Source: Arcicella rigui
Lineage (GTDB): Bacteria; Bacteroidota; Bacteroidia; Cytophagales; Spirosomataceae
Assembly (NCBI RefSeq): GCF_034929435.1
Contig: NZ_JAYFUM010000022.1
Location: forward strand, 76,902-140,901
Direction of reading: 5' to 3'
Length of the DNA: 64,000 nucleotides
Each line of letters opens with the position of its first letter. The first letter of the stretch is position 1. Positions 16,354-24,111 of this stretch are shown piece after piece. The translations under genes were made by a program, and so were the position numbers. Below the pieces are notes generated by a model. The model did no database searches. It was not told the origin of the DNA and saw only the letters and a list, made by a program, of their open reading frames with translations.

Positions 16354-17913
16354 TTACTGATTAATTTGTTTAATAACTTGCTCGCTCGAACGCACCGCCA
16401 AAGCTACACTTGTCAGCGTAGGGTTTGATGCCGTAGCGATTGGAATAACTCCGTTGCCGCCTACAAATAAATTATTAAATCCCCATACTTTAGCATAAGT
16501 ATCACAAACGGATTCTCCATCGTTTTCTATGCCCATTCTGGTTGAACCTTCGTAATGCAAGGAAGTACCCGGAGGCATCAAAGTTTGTCCACCGTCTTTG
16601 ATTTCTTTTCCGAATGAATTCACCACTTTTTGCTGAAATGCTTTTGCGGCATTGATGGCTTCTAAGTCTTTTTCGGTGTACTTGAATTTGAAATTCATTT
16701 TTGGCATGCCAAAATAATCATTTTCTACTTCAGAAAATACAATTTTATCTTCAAAATTTGCTTCTTTTAGGCATCCCCAGCCTAAACCGACGATATGTTT
16801 TGAGTCGTCGGTGACGGTTGTTTTCATAGGCGATAAATCCATGTGCATAATTTGCCCGTGAAAAGGATGGTTAGGAGCGTCAAAAGGAACCCAGAATACG
16901 CCTACGGTTGGGTCGTTTGATTTCGGATTTCGGATTTGGCTGGGGTCGCACTCGACTTTCGGATTTTGTGAGTGATTCTTCACCAAATCTTTGTCTAATT
17001 CAACAAAAGTAAAGACAAATGGGTGTTCGTTGAGGTAATGCCCCAAGGCTTTGGGTCTGATACCCGATGCCCACAACAATTGTGGCGTGCGTAGTGCATC
17101 GGCTGCTACAATGACGATGTTGGCTTCTACGATAGTTTTTTCTTGTGTAGGTAGGTACACAATTTCAGCTCCAGTGATTCGTCCGTCTTGATGATATAAT
17201 TTTTTACACAAGGTTTCTGAGCGAAGTTCAAAATTAGGATGATTGAGGGTATCTCCTAAAATCAAATCTGTGGCTGTCCAATATCTGTTATGCTCGCTGT
17301 CGGTTTTGCAAGCCAGTGGCATAGGTTGAGCCTGACGCTTGGGTGAATGTTTATCGCCAAGGGTTTGATTGAGAATAGCCAGAATCGTTTCTCCTTCTTC
17401 CGAAATCGGGAAGGCTTTTTGAGTGACGTGTAGAATTTTTTCTGCTTCGGTGAAAGCCTTTTCCATTTCATCTTCGGGAATGAAAGTAATTTGTTCGCCT
17501 TTTCCCGGTCTTGGACAAGCACACGTCCAGTGAATTCCCATACCTCCAACATTGGTTGACATAGAAATTGAAGGCATTTCGTTTGTCTTGATTTCTTCTG
17601 GTTGGTCTAAAACCAAATGCGTTCCTGCACGAGCCAAAACATCGGGCGTTAATTCGCCACGTTGAACAGCCAATGCTCGTTCGGCTACTGAAATCATGGG
17701 GTATGGCGTTTTTTTAGGTCCTTGTGAAAGGATTTGAGCCATTTCCATTTTTTTAGGGTCGCTGATATTTTTTACATGTTGCCCAATGGCGTCAGAAACT
17801 TTTGGTCCTACATCAACCATCAAGATTTTGGCTTGCGGTTTTTGTTCTGCAATAATTCGTGCATAAGTAGCCCCAACTGGGCCAGAACCTATTATTAGAA
17901 TGTCGGTTTTCAT
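16354..17913 (-). CDS. GMC-family oxidoreductase, pyranose-oxidase-like (CarA-type candidate)
   Basis: 519 residues. FAD-binding GSGPVG at 9-14. NVGGMGIHWTCACPRP (121-136) has the pyranose 2-oxidase pattern T-H-W-T-C-A; His128 sits where that family attaches FAD covalently. SLHYEGSTRMG gives catalytic His453 and TASNPTLTSVALA gives Asn497, the His/Asn pair of this group 44 residues apart. Such enzymes oxidise C2 or C3 of sugars; FAD enzymes of this kind start C-glycoside breakdown in soil bacteria by making the 3-keto sugar. No signal peptide, so cytoplasmic. Residues ~313-333 contain a low-complexity insert coded by a 7-bp repeat. It starts 36 bp after the barrel gene at 17950 and is followed by araC. 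Confidence 0.85.
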   Translation of the reverse strand: MKTDILIIGSGPVGATYARIIAEQKPQAKILMVDVGPKVSDAIGQHVKNISDPKKMEMAQILSQGPKKTPYPMISVAERALAVQRGELTPDVLARAGTHLVLDQPEEIKTNEMPSISMSTNVGGMGIHWTCACPRPGKGEQITFIPEDEMEKAFTEAEKILHVTQKAFPISEEGETILAILNQTLGDKHSPKRQAQPMPLACKTDSEHNRYWTATDLILGDTLNHPNFELRSETLCKKLYHQDGRITGAEIVYLPTQEKTIVEANIVIVAADALRTPQLLWASGIRPKALGHYLNEHPFVFTFVELDKDLVKNHSQNPKVECDPSQIRNPKSNDPTVGVFWVPFDAPNHPFHGQIMHMDLSPMKTTVTDDSKHIVGLGWGCLKEANFEDKIVFSEVENDYFGMPKMNFKFKYTEKDLEAINAAKAFQQKVVNSFGKEIKDGGQTLMPPGTSLHYEGSTRMGIENDGESVCDTYAKVWGFNNLFVGGNGVIPIATASNPTLTSVALAVRSSEQVIKQINQ

Positions 17914-17949
17914 AATTGAATTATATTTGTGAATGAAAAACTCATAGCA

Positions 17950-18819
17950 TCAGTTTAAAGTATTATCTAATTTTTGATATGCTTCCAACATGGCTTGTTC
18001 ACCTGCTATTCCTGCCACCGAATTGTAATGTTCCATGCCAAAAATGAAGTTTTTGCCTGTTGCCAATGATTTTTGATAAATGTGCTTGAATACTATCTCG
18101 TGGTTAATTTCGCCTGTACCGGGTTCAAAACGTTGGGGTACATCGCCAATCTGGAAATAGCCGATTTCGTCCCAAACCAAATCTATGTTGCGTTGCAAAT
18201 GCCCTTCGTTTTGTTGTAAATGAAACAAATCGAACAGGATTTTGCAGGCAGGGCTATTCACGGCTTTTGCCAATAAATAGCATTGTGCCGAAGTTTTCAG
18301 ATAGACTTGTGGCGGAAAACTGAGCGGTTCGAGTAGCATTACCATGCCATGAGGCTCGAAAATTTCGGCGGCTCTTTTGAGGCTTTCCAGTACATTCGCC
18401 GTTTGGATTTCATACGGCAACGTAGGGTCTGCGGCATCTGGCACAACGGTGACGTATTTGCCGTTGAGGCGTTTGCCTACTTCTACGGCTTGACGACATT
18501 TGTCTAAAAAGATATTTCTAAATTCCTCTTTACCCGACGTAAACGCTGCATTGGGTGGCCAATTGACAGGCCCCATCACAAACGTTCCCATTTCCATATT
18601 TAAGTCGGAAAGCGTTTTGCCAATTTTATCTAAGTACTCAGGCGTTTGTCCGAGCATCCCTATGCCCATCAAATTGGGCATGGGTACGCCCGAAAAGGCG
18701 TTGTCTTCAAAAGCGGTAAAGCCTAAGTCGGCCGAGTATTTAATTTGGTCGATAAGGTCGCTTCCTGCCGAAGCGAATGTCCCAAAATGGGGGGCGTATT
18801 TGAGTTTGAAAGTATTCAT
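17950..18819 (-). CDS. hydroxypyruvate-isomerase-like TIM-barrel protein (copy A)
   Basis: 289 residues, AP-endonuclease-2 type TIM barrel closest in motif to the Hyi group. Visible metal/catalytic positions: Glu164 (LLEPLSF), Asp197 (ILFDLFHLQ), Gln223 (GYFQIGDVPQR) and Glu263 (FGMEHYN), the E-D-Q-E set of Hyi-type isomerases. FDLFHLQQNEGHL and GDVPQRFEPGTGEI are characteristic. It may handle a keto-sugar or another oxidised glycoside product. It is a tandem paralogue of 18822-19718, with only 2 bp between them, and co-transcribed with the GMC gene. Actual substrate unknown; I do not claim it is hydroxypyruvate. Confidence 0.85.
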   Translation of the reverse strand: MNTFKLKYAPHFGTFASAGSDLIDQIKYSADLGFTAFEDNAFSGVPMPNLMGIGMLGQTPEYLDKIGKTLSDLNMEMGTFVMGPVNWPPNAAFTSGKEEFRNIFLDKCRQAVEVGKRLNGKYVTVVPDAADPTLPYEIQTANVLESLKRAAEIFEPHGMVMLLEPLSFPPQVYLKTSAQCYLLAKAVNSPACKILFDLFHLQQNEGHLQRNIDLVWDEIGYFQIGDVPQRFEPGTGEINHEIVFKHIYQKSLATGKNFIFGMEHYNSVAGIAGEQAMLEAYQKLDNTLN

Positions 18820-18821
18820 TT

Positions 18822-19718
18822 TTAAAAATTATCAGCTTGTTTATAGGCTTCTAATAAAGCTTGTTCGCCTTCAATGCTATCAATTGAGTTGAAATGTTCC
18901 ATGCCCAAAATGAAATCTTTCTGACTGGCTTTCGACTTTTGGTAAATGTGTTTGAAGATATTTTTGTAATTGATTTCACCCGTTCCTGGCTCGCATCGCC
19001 CTGGTTCATCGCCAACTTGGAAATAGCCGATTTCATCCCAAACCATGTCGATGTGGTATATCAATCTGCCTTCATTTTTTTGCAAATGATACATATCGAA
19101 CAAAATTTTACAGGCATCTCTGTTCACGGCTTTGCACAACATATACGCCTGTGCCGAGGTTCTGAGGAAAAGCTCGTGGTGGTCGGCAAGGGTTTCTATC
19201 GCCATTGTCACGCCGATAGGCTCAAAAATATCACTGGCTTTTCTGAGGGCATCAATGGCATGAGCCGTTTGCATTTCGATAGGCAAAGAGCGGTCGAAGC
19301 AATCGAGCGTAATGGTTACAAATTTGGCATTGATACGCTTGGCAACTTCTACACCGCTTTTGCATTTAGTAAGAAATTCCTCTAAATATTCAGGTTTGCC
19401 CGAAGTGACCAATTCGATGGGCGGCCATTTGGTAGGGGTCAATACAAACGTGCCCATTTCCATGCCTCTTTTTGCCAAGGTTTCGCCAATTTTATTGAGC
19501 ATCTCAGGCGTTTGGCTGCACATCCCAATGCCCATGCGAGTAGAATTAAACTGCACCAAGGGCGACACGAAGCCGCTATCTTCGAGGGCTTTGAAACCCA
19601 AATCGGCCATATAATTGATTTGGTCGATAGGGTCTTTTCCTGCCGAATGCGTAAACGAACCAATATGCGGAGCGTATTTTAGTTTAAACATCGCAGCATT
19701 TTCATGAGGATTGTTCAT
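18822..19718 (-). CDS. hydroxypyruvate-isomerase-like TIM-barrel protein (copy B)
   Basis: 298 residues, clear tandem paralogue of copy A (FKLKYAPHIGSF against FKLKYAPHFGTF; both have MGIGM and GEINxxxxFKHIYQKS). Metal set Glu175, Asp208, Gln234, Glu274. A later start at MFKLKYAP (19691) would fit copy A better; the longer start has no clear function. It opens the operon copy B - copy A - GMC - AraC. Its promoter region (19719-19843) is shared with the divergent ATPase gene and contains two operator-like inverted repeats. The C-terminus overlaps nothing; the next ATG is 2 bp on. Confidence 0.85.
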   Translation of the reverse strand: MNNPHENAAMFKLKYAPHIGSFTHSAGKDPIDQINYMADLGFKALEDSGFVSPLVQFNSTRMGIGMCSQTPEMLNKIGETLAKRGMEMGTFVLTPTKWPPIELVTSGKPEYLEEFLTKCKSGVEVAKRINAKFVTITLDCFDRSLPIEMQTAHAIDALRKASDIFEPIGVTMAIETLADHHELFLRTSAQAYMLCKAVNRDACKILFDMYHLQKNEGRLIYHIDMVWDEIGYFQVGDEPGRCEPGTGEINYKNIFKHIYQKSKASQKDFILGMEHFNSIDSIEGEQALLEAYKQADNF

Positions 19719-19742
19719 TTTATTATAAAATTGGGTTTAAAC

Positions 19743-19839
19743 ACTTTAGTTTTGGCAAAAGATATTTTTTATTAATTGCCAAAAGTGAAAAAAAATAATA
19801 CTTTTGGCGGTAAATACTTTTTATTAATTGCCAAAAGTG
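19743..19839. repeat. two tandem operator-like inverted repeats in a divergent promoter region
   Basis: Copy 1: TTTTGGC (19750-19756) with GCCAAAA (19778-19784). Copy 2: TTTTGGC (19802-19808) with GCCAAAA (19830-19836), extending to ACTTTTGGC/GCCAAAAGT. Both have a 21-bp AT-rich spacer including TTTTTTATTAATT-like sequence and are 52 bp apart. A TACTTTTG box (TAnnTTTG) is embedded at 19799-19806. Confidence 0.8.
19799..19806 (+). promoter_or_regulatory. candidate -7 box of the DUF234-type ATPase gene
   Basis: TACTTTTG matches TAnnTTTG 37 bp before the ATG at 19844. It overlaps the left arm of the second inverted repeat, so a protein bound there should block transcription. Confidence 0.45.
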
Positions 19840-19843
19840 TAAA

Positions 19844-21280
19844 ATGGAAAAATTAATTGGTCGAAAAACAGAAATTACGATTTTAAAAGAAGCCTTAGCA
19901 TCCTCTCAAGCAGAACTCATTGCGGTTTATGGTCGCAGACGAGTTGGGAAAACCTACTTAATAAGAACTGTGTATGAATCTCAGCTACTTATTGAGCTGA
20001 CAGGTTTAAACGGCATTTCAACAAATGCTCAATTAGAGAATTTTAGCCTCACCGTTGCTCGAACCTTTGATTTACCTTTACTCACCCCTAAAAATTGGTT
20101 ACAGGCATTTCACGTACTTATTCAGGTTTTAGAAAAGCGATTAGCCTCAGAACCAACCGCTAAAAAGGTTATTTTCTTAGATGAGTTGCCTTGGTTTGAT
20201 TCCCATAAATCAGGTTTTTTACCTGCTTTCGACCATTTTTGGAATACTTGGGCTTCTAAAAAAGATAATCTTGTGGTGGTTATCTGTGGCTCGGCTGCTT
20301 CTTGGATGATACAAAATATTGTTAGAAACAAAGGCGGTTTACACAACAGAATCACCCGCCGTATTCGTCTATTGCCATTCAATTTGCAGGAAACAGAACT
20401 CTTTTTGCAAAGCAAATACATTCGTCTCGACCGCTACCAACTGTTACAACTGTACATGGTATTAGGTGGCATTCCGCACTATTTGAAAGAAATGAAAACA
20501 GGCGAAAGCGTCATCCAAACCATTGATAGACTTTGTTTTACTAAAGATGGACTGCTCAGTACCGAATTTAAAGACCTTTACACGGCACTTTTTGGTAATT
20601 CAGAAAAACACAGCCTCATTGTCAAAACACTGGCCAATAAGCCCGAAGGCATGAGTCGCAACCAAATCATAGCAACCTGTGGCTTGTCGTCGGGCAGTGG
20701 TTTAACCAAAATCATCGATGACCTCGCCGAGTCTGGCTTTGTAACCGAATACATTCCTTTTGGCAAAACGGTAAAAGACAGCATTTTCAAATTGACTGAT
20801 GAATACTCTTTATTTTATTTGAAATTCATGGAAAACAACAAAGCTTTTGGCGAAGGCACTTGGCAAAAACGCTCGCAAAGTAGTAGTTGGAAAGGCTGGT
20901 CGGGCTTGGCTTTTGAAACGATTTGTCTCAAACATACAGCACAACTCAAAAAAGCCTTGGGCATTGCGGGTGTTTATACCGAATCTTCGGTTTGGCGTTT
21001 GGTAGGCAAAAATGACACAGAAGGAACACAAATAGATTTACTTCTTGACAGACAAGACAATTGTATTAATTTGTGTGAAATCAAATTTTCGCTTACCGAG
21101 TTTACCATAGATAAAGCTTATGCTGAAATTTTAAATAAAAAAAGACGTATTTTTATCGAAAAAACAGGGACTAAAAAAGCTGTTTTTATCACCATGATTA
21201 GCACTTTTGGCATTAAAGTCAATGAACATTTTTTGGGCACAGCCCAAAACCAACTAACTATGGATGTATTGTTTGAATAA
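19844..21280 (+). CDS. ATP-binding protein, ATPase_2 + DUF234
   Basis: 478 residues. P-loop GRRRVGKT (30-37), Walker B KVIFLDELPWF, and a GSAASWM sensor-like segment place it in the ATPase_2 (archaeal-type STAND/AAA) family. A winged-helix region (LANKPEGMSRNQIIATCGLSSGSGLTKIIDDL) and C-terminal DUF234 with TQIDLLLDRQDNCINLCEIKF, a PD-(D/E)XK-like strand pair, follow. Function unknown. It is transcribed against the surrounding catabolic genes and its last 23 bp overlap the 3' end of the barrel gene at 21258, which suggests later insertion into the locus. Confidence 0.88.
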   Translation: MEKLIGRKTEITILKEALASSQAELIAVYGRRRVGKTYLIRTVYESQLLIELTGLNGISTNAQLENFSLTVARTFDLPLLTPKNWLQAFHVLIQVLEKRLASEPTAKKVIFLDELPWFDSHKSGFLPAFDHFWNTWASKKDNLVVVICGSAASWMIQNIVRNKGGLHNRITRRIRLLPFNLQETELFLQSKYIRLDRYQLLQLYMVLGGIPHYLKEMKTGESVIQTIDRLCFTKDGLLSTEFKDLYTALFGNSEKHSLIVKTLANKPEGMSRNQIIATCGLSSGSGLTKIIDDLAESGFVTEYIPFGKTVKDSIFKLTDEYSLFYLKFMENNKAFGEGTWQKRSQSSSWKGWSGLAFETICLKHTAQLKKALGIAGVYTESSVWRLVGKNDTEGTQIDLLLDRQDNCINLCEIKFSLTEFTIDKAYAEILNKKRRIFIEKTGTKKAVFITMISTFGIKVNEHFLGTAQNQLTMDVLFE

Positions 21281-22244
21281 TTTTCTTGAAAAGTTTATGC
21301 TGTTTTTCTACTTGGTCGAAAGCATCAAACTCATCGGTAAATGCCGAGCCTTCGTATTCTGATGAAATGTAGCCTTTGTAACCTCCTTCGTGGAAAACCT
21401 TGAAAATGGCAGGGTAATCTATCGAAGGCTCATCGCCGTTTTCATCGAAACCATAGAATTTACCATGCACGTGTACAACATAAGGCATGATTTCTTTCCA
21501 ATTTTCTACGGGCTGACGGCCATTCATGCTAAATGCCATATTCAGGCGGCCAATTTGTGGCGGCGTAGCCCCCATTGGAACTAATCTTTGGGCCAATTCG
21601 CCAAATTTGGCTGGCGTTGGAATATCTTTATGCCAAATTTCTTTGGTAATGACAATCATCTCGTCGGTGACACCTGCCGTTTTAAAGCTGGTCAATAACG
21701 CCTCCGGAATGGCACGCATACAAGTACCCATATCTGGCACAAAGCCCAACACGTGGGTTTGCATTTGTCCAAACATTTCAGCCATTTTAATTACCGAAGG
21801 GTGGTCAACGCTGTAAGGCGTATGTAGCTCTATTCCCATCACGACGTTAGCTTTTTCGGCAAAAGGCACGAGTTTTTGATAGACTTCGGCTGGTGCGGTA
21901 GTTTGGCAACGCAGGATAGGAAAGCCGAGTTTTTGAGCCGCCAAAATCTGAGGTTTGATGTATTCTACGGTTTCATCAATACTCATTTTGGTGTGGCGTT
22001 TGATAGCCACATCAATGTTGGCATCTAAAGCCACTGGCTCAAACTCGTACTTGTCAAGGAGGTTTTTTACTTCTTTTTCGGTTTGGTCAGAGATGTATGG
22101 AAATCCTCTAAGGCTTTGAAAGCCAATTATTTCTAAACCGGTACCTAAGTCACGTTTACGAGTTTCGGCAATTACGTCTTCCAACGAAAATTGTCCGGAG
22201 TTCCATTCGTATGCGTAGGAAAAAAGGGAGGTGGCTAATTTCAT
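21258..22244 (-). CDS. sugar isomerase-like TIM barrel, candidate C-glycoside deglycosidase alpha subunit (pair 1)
   Basis: 328 residues, xylose-isomerase-like TIM barrel. Candidate metal ligands are Glu139 (MGIELHTPYS), Asp171 (GFVPDMG), His258 or His260 (VVHVHGKFYG) and Glu296 (GYISSEYEG). The same motif set is in the second alpha-like gene at 26389, and the small DUF6379 partner (22640) is upstream in the same direction, with one plus-strand gene between. Alpha/beta proteins of this make-up cleave the carbon-carbon link of keto-C-glycosides in gut and soil bacteria. Substrate is inference. Its 3' end overlaps the convergent ATPase gene by 23 bp. Confidence 0.75.
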   Translation of the reverse strand: MKLATSLFSYAYEWNSGQFSLEDVIAETRKRDLGTGLEIIGFQSLRGFPYISDQTEKEVKNLLDKYEFEPVALDANIDVAIKRHTKMSIDETVEYIKPQILAAQKLGFPILRCQTTAPAEVYQKLVPFAEKANVVMGIELHTPYSVDHPSVIKMAEMFGQMQTHVLGFVPDMGTCMRAIPEALLTSFKTAGVTDEMIVITKEIWHKDIPTPAKFGELAQRLVPMGATPPQIGRLNMAFSMNGRQPVENWKEIMPYVVHVHGKFYGFDENGDEPSIDYPAIFKVFHEGGYKGYISSEYEGSAFTDEFDAFDQVEKQHKLFKKIIQTIHP

Positions 22245-22318
22245 CTGTATTATTTTAAAAAGTTTTTAACTTTACATGAAATGCTCTATTTTTATAAAGA
22301 AAAAGAACAAACACAACT

Positions 22319-22570
22319 ATGGTTTTAGAATATAACTCGGTATATGATGAGTTGGTAATTTTTTTAGCAAGCCTCTCTCCTCGTAAAGTTTTAGCCTACA
22401 AATCTTCTGCTAAAGCACAAGAACGAGTAGCCATTTTGTTGGATAAAAATACCAGCGTTGGACTTACTCCCGACGAAAAAGCTGAAATGGAACGCTACAT
22501 GACCGTCGAACATATTGTTCGTTTGGCAAAAGCAAAGGCTATTCAAAAATTAAATGTACATAGCCTTTAA
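22319..22570 (+). CDS. small antitoxin-like protein, orphan
   Basis: 83 residues, all helical, with LYDELV/FLASLSPRKVLAYKSSAKAQERVAILLDKNTSVGLTPDEKAEMERYMTVEHIVRLAKAKA pattern (read in pieces: a central K-x-S-x-x-A-Q-x-R and LTPDEKAEMERY). Similar small proteins lie beside nuclease-like toxins in Bacteroidota and cyanobacteria. No toxin follows here: the next 70 bp are non-coding. It lies in the opposite direction inside the catabolic gene set, 75 bp from the divergent alpha gene. Function is a guess. Confidence 0.6.
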   Translation: MVLEYNSVYDELVIFLASLSPRKVLAYKSSAKAQERVAILLDKNTSVGLTPDEKAEMERYMTVEHIVRLAKAKAIQKLNVHSL

Positions 22571-22639
22571 CACGCAATATTCCCATTAAAATTGAGGAAC
22601 GATTTGAGATGATGCTTGCTGGTTTTTATCCATAAACTT

Positions 22640-23035
22640 CTACTGACATACCAAATTTTTCTGTACTAAACTACTTGCCATTAATGGATTACCTTGTGGC
22701 CCTACCAAAATGTAAGGGATATAAAGGTCGTATTTGAATTCTACCTGATACGTTTCTCCTTTTTCTAATGGCTGGGCTACGGCTAAAGCTCCTCTGTCGA
22801 GGATAAACAACCATTCTTTGTCCAGTTCGGGGAGTTGCTCATAGGTATATTCGTTGCCGTTTACCTTGATGCTCAATTGGCTTTTGTCGATTTCTTGCCC
22901 GTTTATTTTTAGGCTAAAATCCATACAAGAAAGAGGCAAGGCTCTATACCAATGCGACTGAAATTTGAGCTGAAAGCCATTTTCGGTGGCTTCTAAGGCA
23001 TCTTCTCTTAAAATATATTTGTCTAAAGGACCCAT
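22640..23035 (-). CDS. DUF6379 protein, candidate C-glycoside deglycosidase beta subunit (pair 1)
   Basis: 131 residues, beta-rich. HWYRALPLSCMDFSLKINGQEI, then LSIKVNGNEY, then WLFILDRGALAVAQPLEKGETYQVEF, matches the second DUF6379 protein at 25934 (YYRGVSLSMVEEIEVSLDGETL, VAITVHGNTY, TLSVAKAGDLSAGEHTIGL). In known C-glycoside deglycosidases the small beta subunit packs against the barrel and shapes the active site. No signal peptide. It is 81 bp downstream of the barrel gene at 23117 across a heptamer-repeat gap and 395 bp upstream of the alpha gene at 22244. Which barrel it pairs with is not certain. Confidence 0.75.
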   Translation of the reverse strand: MGPLDKYILREDALEATENGFQLKFQSHWYRALPLSCMDFSLKINGQEIDKSQLSIKVNGNEYTYEQLPELDKEWLFILDRGALAVAQPLEKGETYQVEFKYDLYIPYILVGPQGNPLMASSLVQKNLVCQ

Positions 23036-23036
23036 G

Positions 23037-23114
23037 GTAATTTGCTTTAAGCAATAAGCTGTATGCGATAGGCTTCGTTAATTTAGCTTATAGCCTAATG
23101 CTTACAGCTTAAAG
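23037..23114. repeat. 7-bp-period repeat cluster (AGCTTAA type)
   Basis: Degenerate heptamers such as AGCTTAT, AGCCTAA, TGCTTAC, AGCTTAA, AGCATTA fill the gap between two operon genes and include inverted copies (GCTTTAAGC). Confidence 0.65.
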
Positions 23115-23116
23115 CA

Positions 23117-24016
23117 TTAGTTATAAATTTCACTTAGTTGATTATCAATATAATACCTCGAAAGTGCCATCGAAGCCAGCAAGTCGGGCGTGCCGTCGGT
23201 TTCAACAGTTACCCAACCTTTGAATTGATACTTTTTGAGTAATTGATACAAACCTTTGAAATCGAGTACGCCTTCGCCAGGTTCCCAAAACCAACGTGTG
23301 CCATCGTCCACAATTTCGATGTCTCGACTGTAGCGTATGTCATCGGGTAAAGCGGGCGTAGCGGTATCTTTCAAGTGGAACGTACAGATACGGTCGTGAT
23401 AGGTATCATAAAATTCCAATATATCTTCGCCCAGTAAAGCTACTTGTGCCGTGTCGAGGCAATAATGCACATAGCGTGGGTCGGTGAGTTCGAGGTATTC
23501 ACGGTGGTTGTCTTTGTTGATTGCCAAGAAAAACTCGTTATGAATCCCAATTTGTACGCCCTTGTCAGTAGCATATTTGCCCACTTCGGTAATGATTTCG
23601 GCCGATGCTTTGATTTGGTCACGACTCAAAGGCCCTACACCATAATAGTTGTTTATCGGAGCAGAATTTAGCTGAGTACCACCAAATTCAACCAACAAAT
23701 CCACGGCTTTTTTACTTTCTTCAAGCGTTTGTTTATGGTGCGTTCGGTCGTAGGGTTTGTCAATCAAATGAAACATTCCACTTACTTCAACGCCACGCTC
23801 GGCTGCAAAATCTTTGAAGGCTTGGGGAGAACCAAAAAGAGGTAACATTTCTGGAAAATCCCACGGAGCAAGCTCTATTCCATTGAATCCCAAGGCTTTT
23901 TGGTAACGAAGGATTCTGTCCCAGTCGGTGTAATATGCCGAATTGGTTTTGTCTTCGTAATAAAACTCACGGAAGTTGTCAATCCTTTGGTAAGGAATGT
24001 TTTTCCAGTGGTTCAT
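23117..24016 (-). CDS. xylose-isomerase-like TIM-barrel sugar isomerase/epimerase
   Basis: 299 residues from the chosen ATG at 24016 (MNHWKNIPYQRID). The ORF could start at 24088, but its first 24 codons are 7-bp repeat sequence also found at other intergenic sites, so that start is rejected. In the long numbering the metal ligands are Glu185 (IGIHNEFF), Asp212 (HYCLDTAQVALLG), His238 (FHLKDT) and Glu296 (WVTVETDG), a complete IolE/xylose-isomerase-like set. It is next to a relative (24112) that has lost two of these. Substrate unknown; a keto-glycoside or its sugar product fits the neighbourhood. Confidence 0.8.
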   Translation of the reverse strand: MNHWKNIPYQRIDNFREFYYEDKTNSAYYTDWDRILRYQKALGFNGIELAPWDFPEMLPLFGSPQAFKDFAAERGVEVSGMFHLIDKPYDRTHHKQTLEESKKAVDLLVEFGGTQLNSAPINNYYGVGPLSRDQIKASAEIITEVGKYATDKGVQIGIHNEFFLAINKDNHREYLELTDPRYVHYCLDTAQVALLGEDILEFYDTYHDRICTFHLKDTATPALPDDIRYSRDIEIVDDGTRWFWEPGEGVLDFKGLYQLLKKYQFKGWVTVETDGTPDLLASMALSRYYIDNQLSEIYN

Positions 24017-24030
24017 GTGAGAATATTTTA

Positions 24031-24083
24031 TATTTGGGATTTCGGATTTATGATTTTGGATTTGTTCCATATTTTTCTTTTTT
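24031..24083. repeat. 7-bp-period repeat (ATTTCGG/ATTTTGG type)
   Basis: Tandem words GGATTTC, GGATTTA, TGATTTT, GGATTTG. The same type codes for the tail of the gene ending at 24112 (24115-24145) and for an insert in the GMC enzyme (16921-16969). Confidence 0.7.
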
Positions 24084-24111
24084 ATCATTAATAAAATTTT
24101 TCTTTTATGTT

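Noticed and set aside
18894..19385. 163-codon plus-strand ORF
   Set aside because: It lies wholly within the well-supported barrel gene on the other strand and has no family features.
24016..24088. longer start of the barrel gene at 23117
   Set aside because: The extra codons are the 7-bp intergenic repeat, and the paralogues begin near the internal Met.
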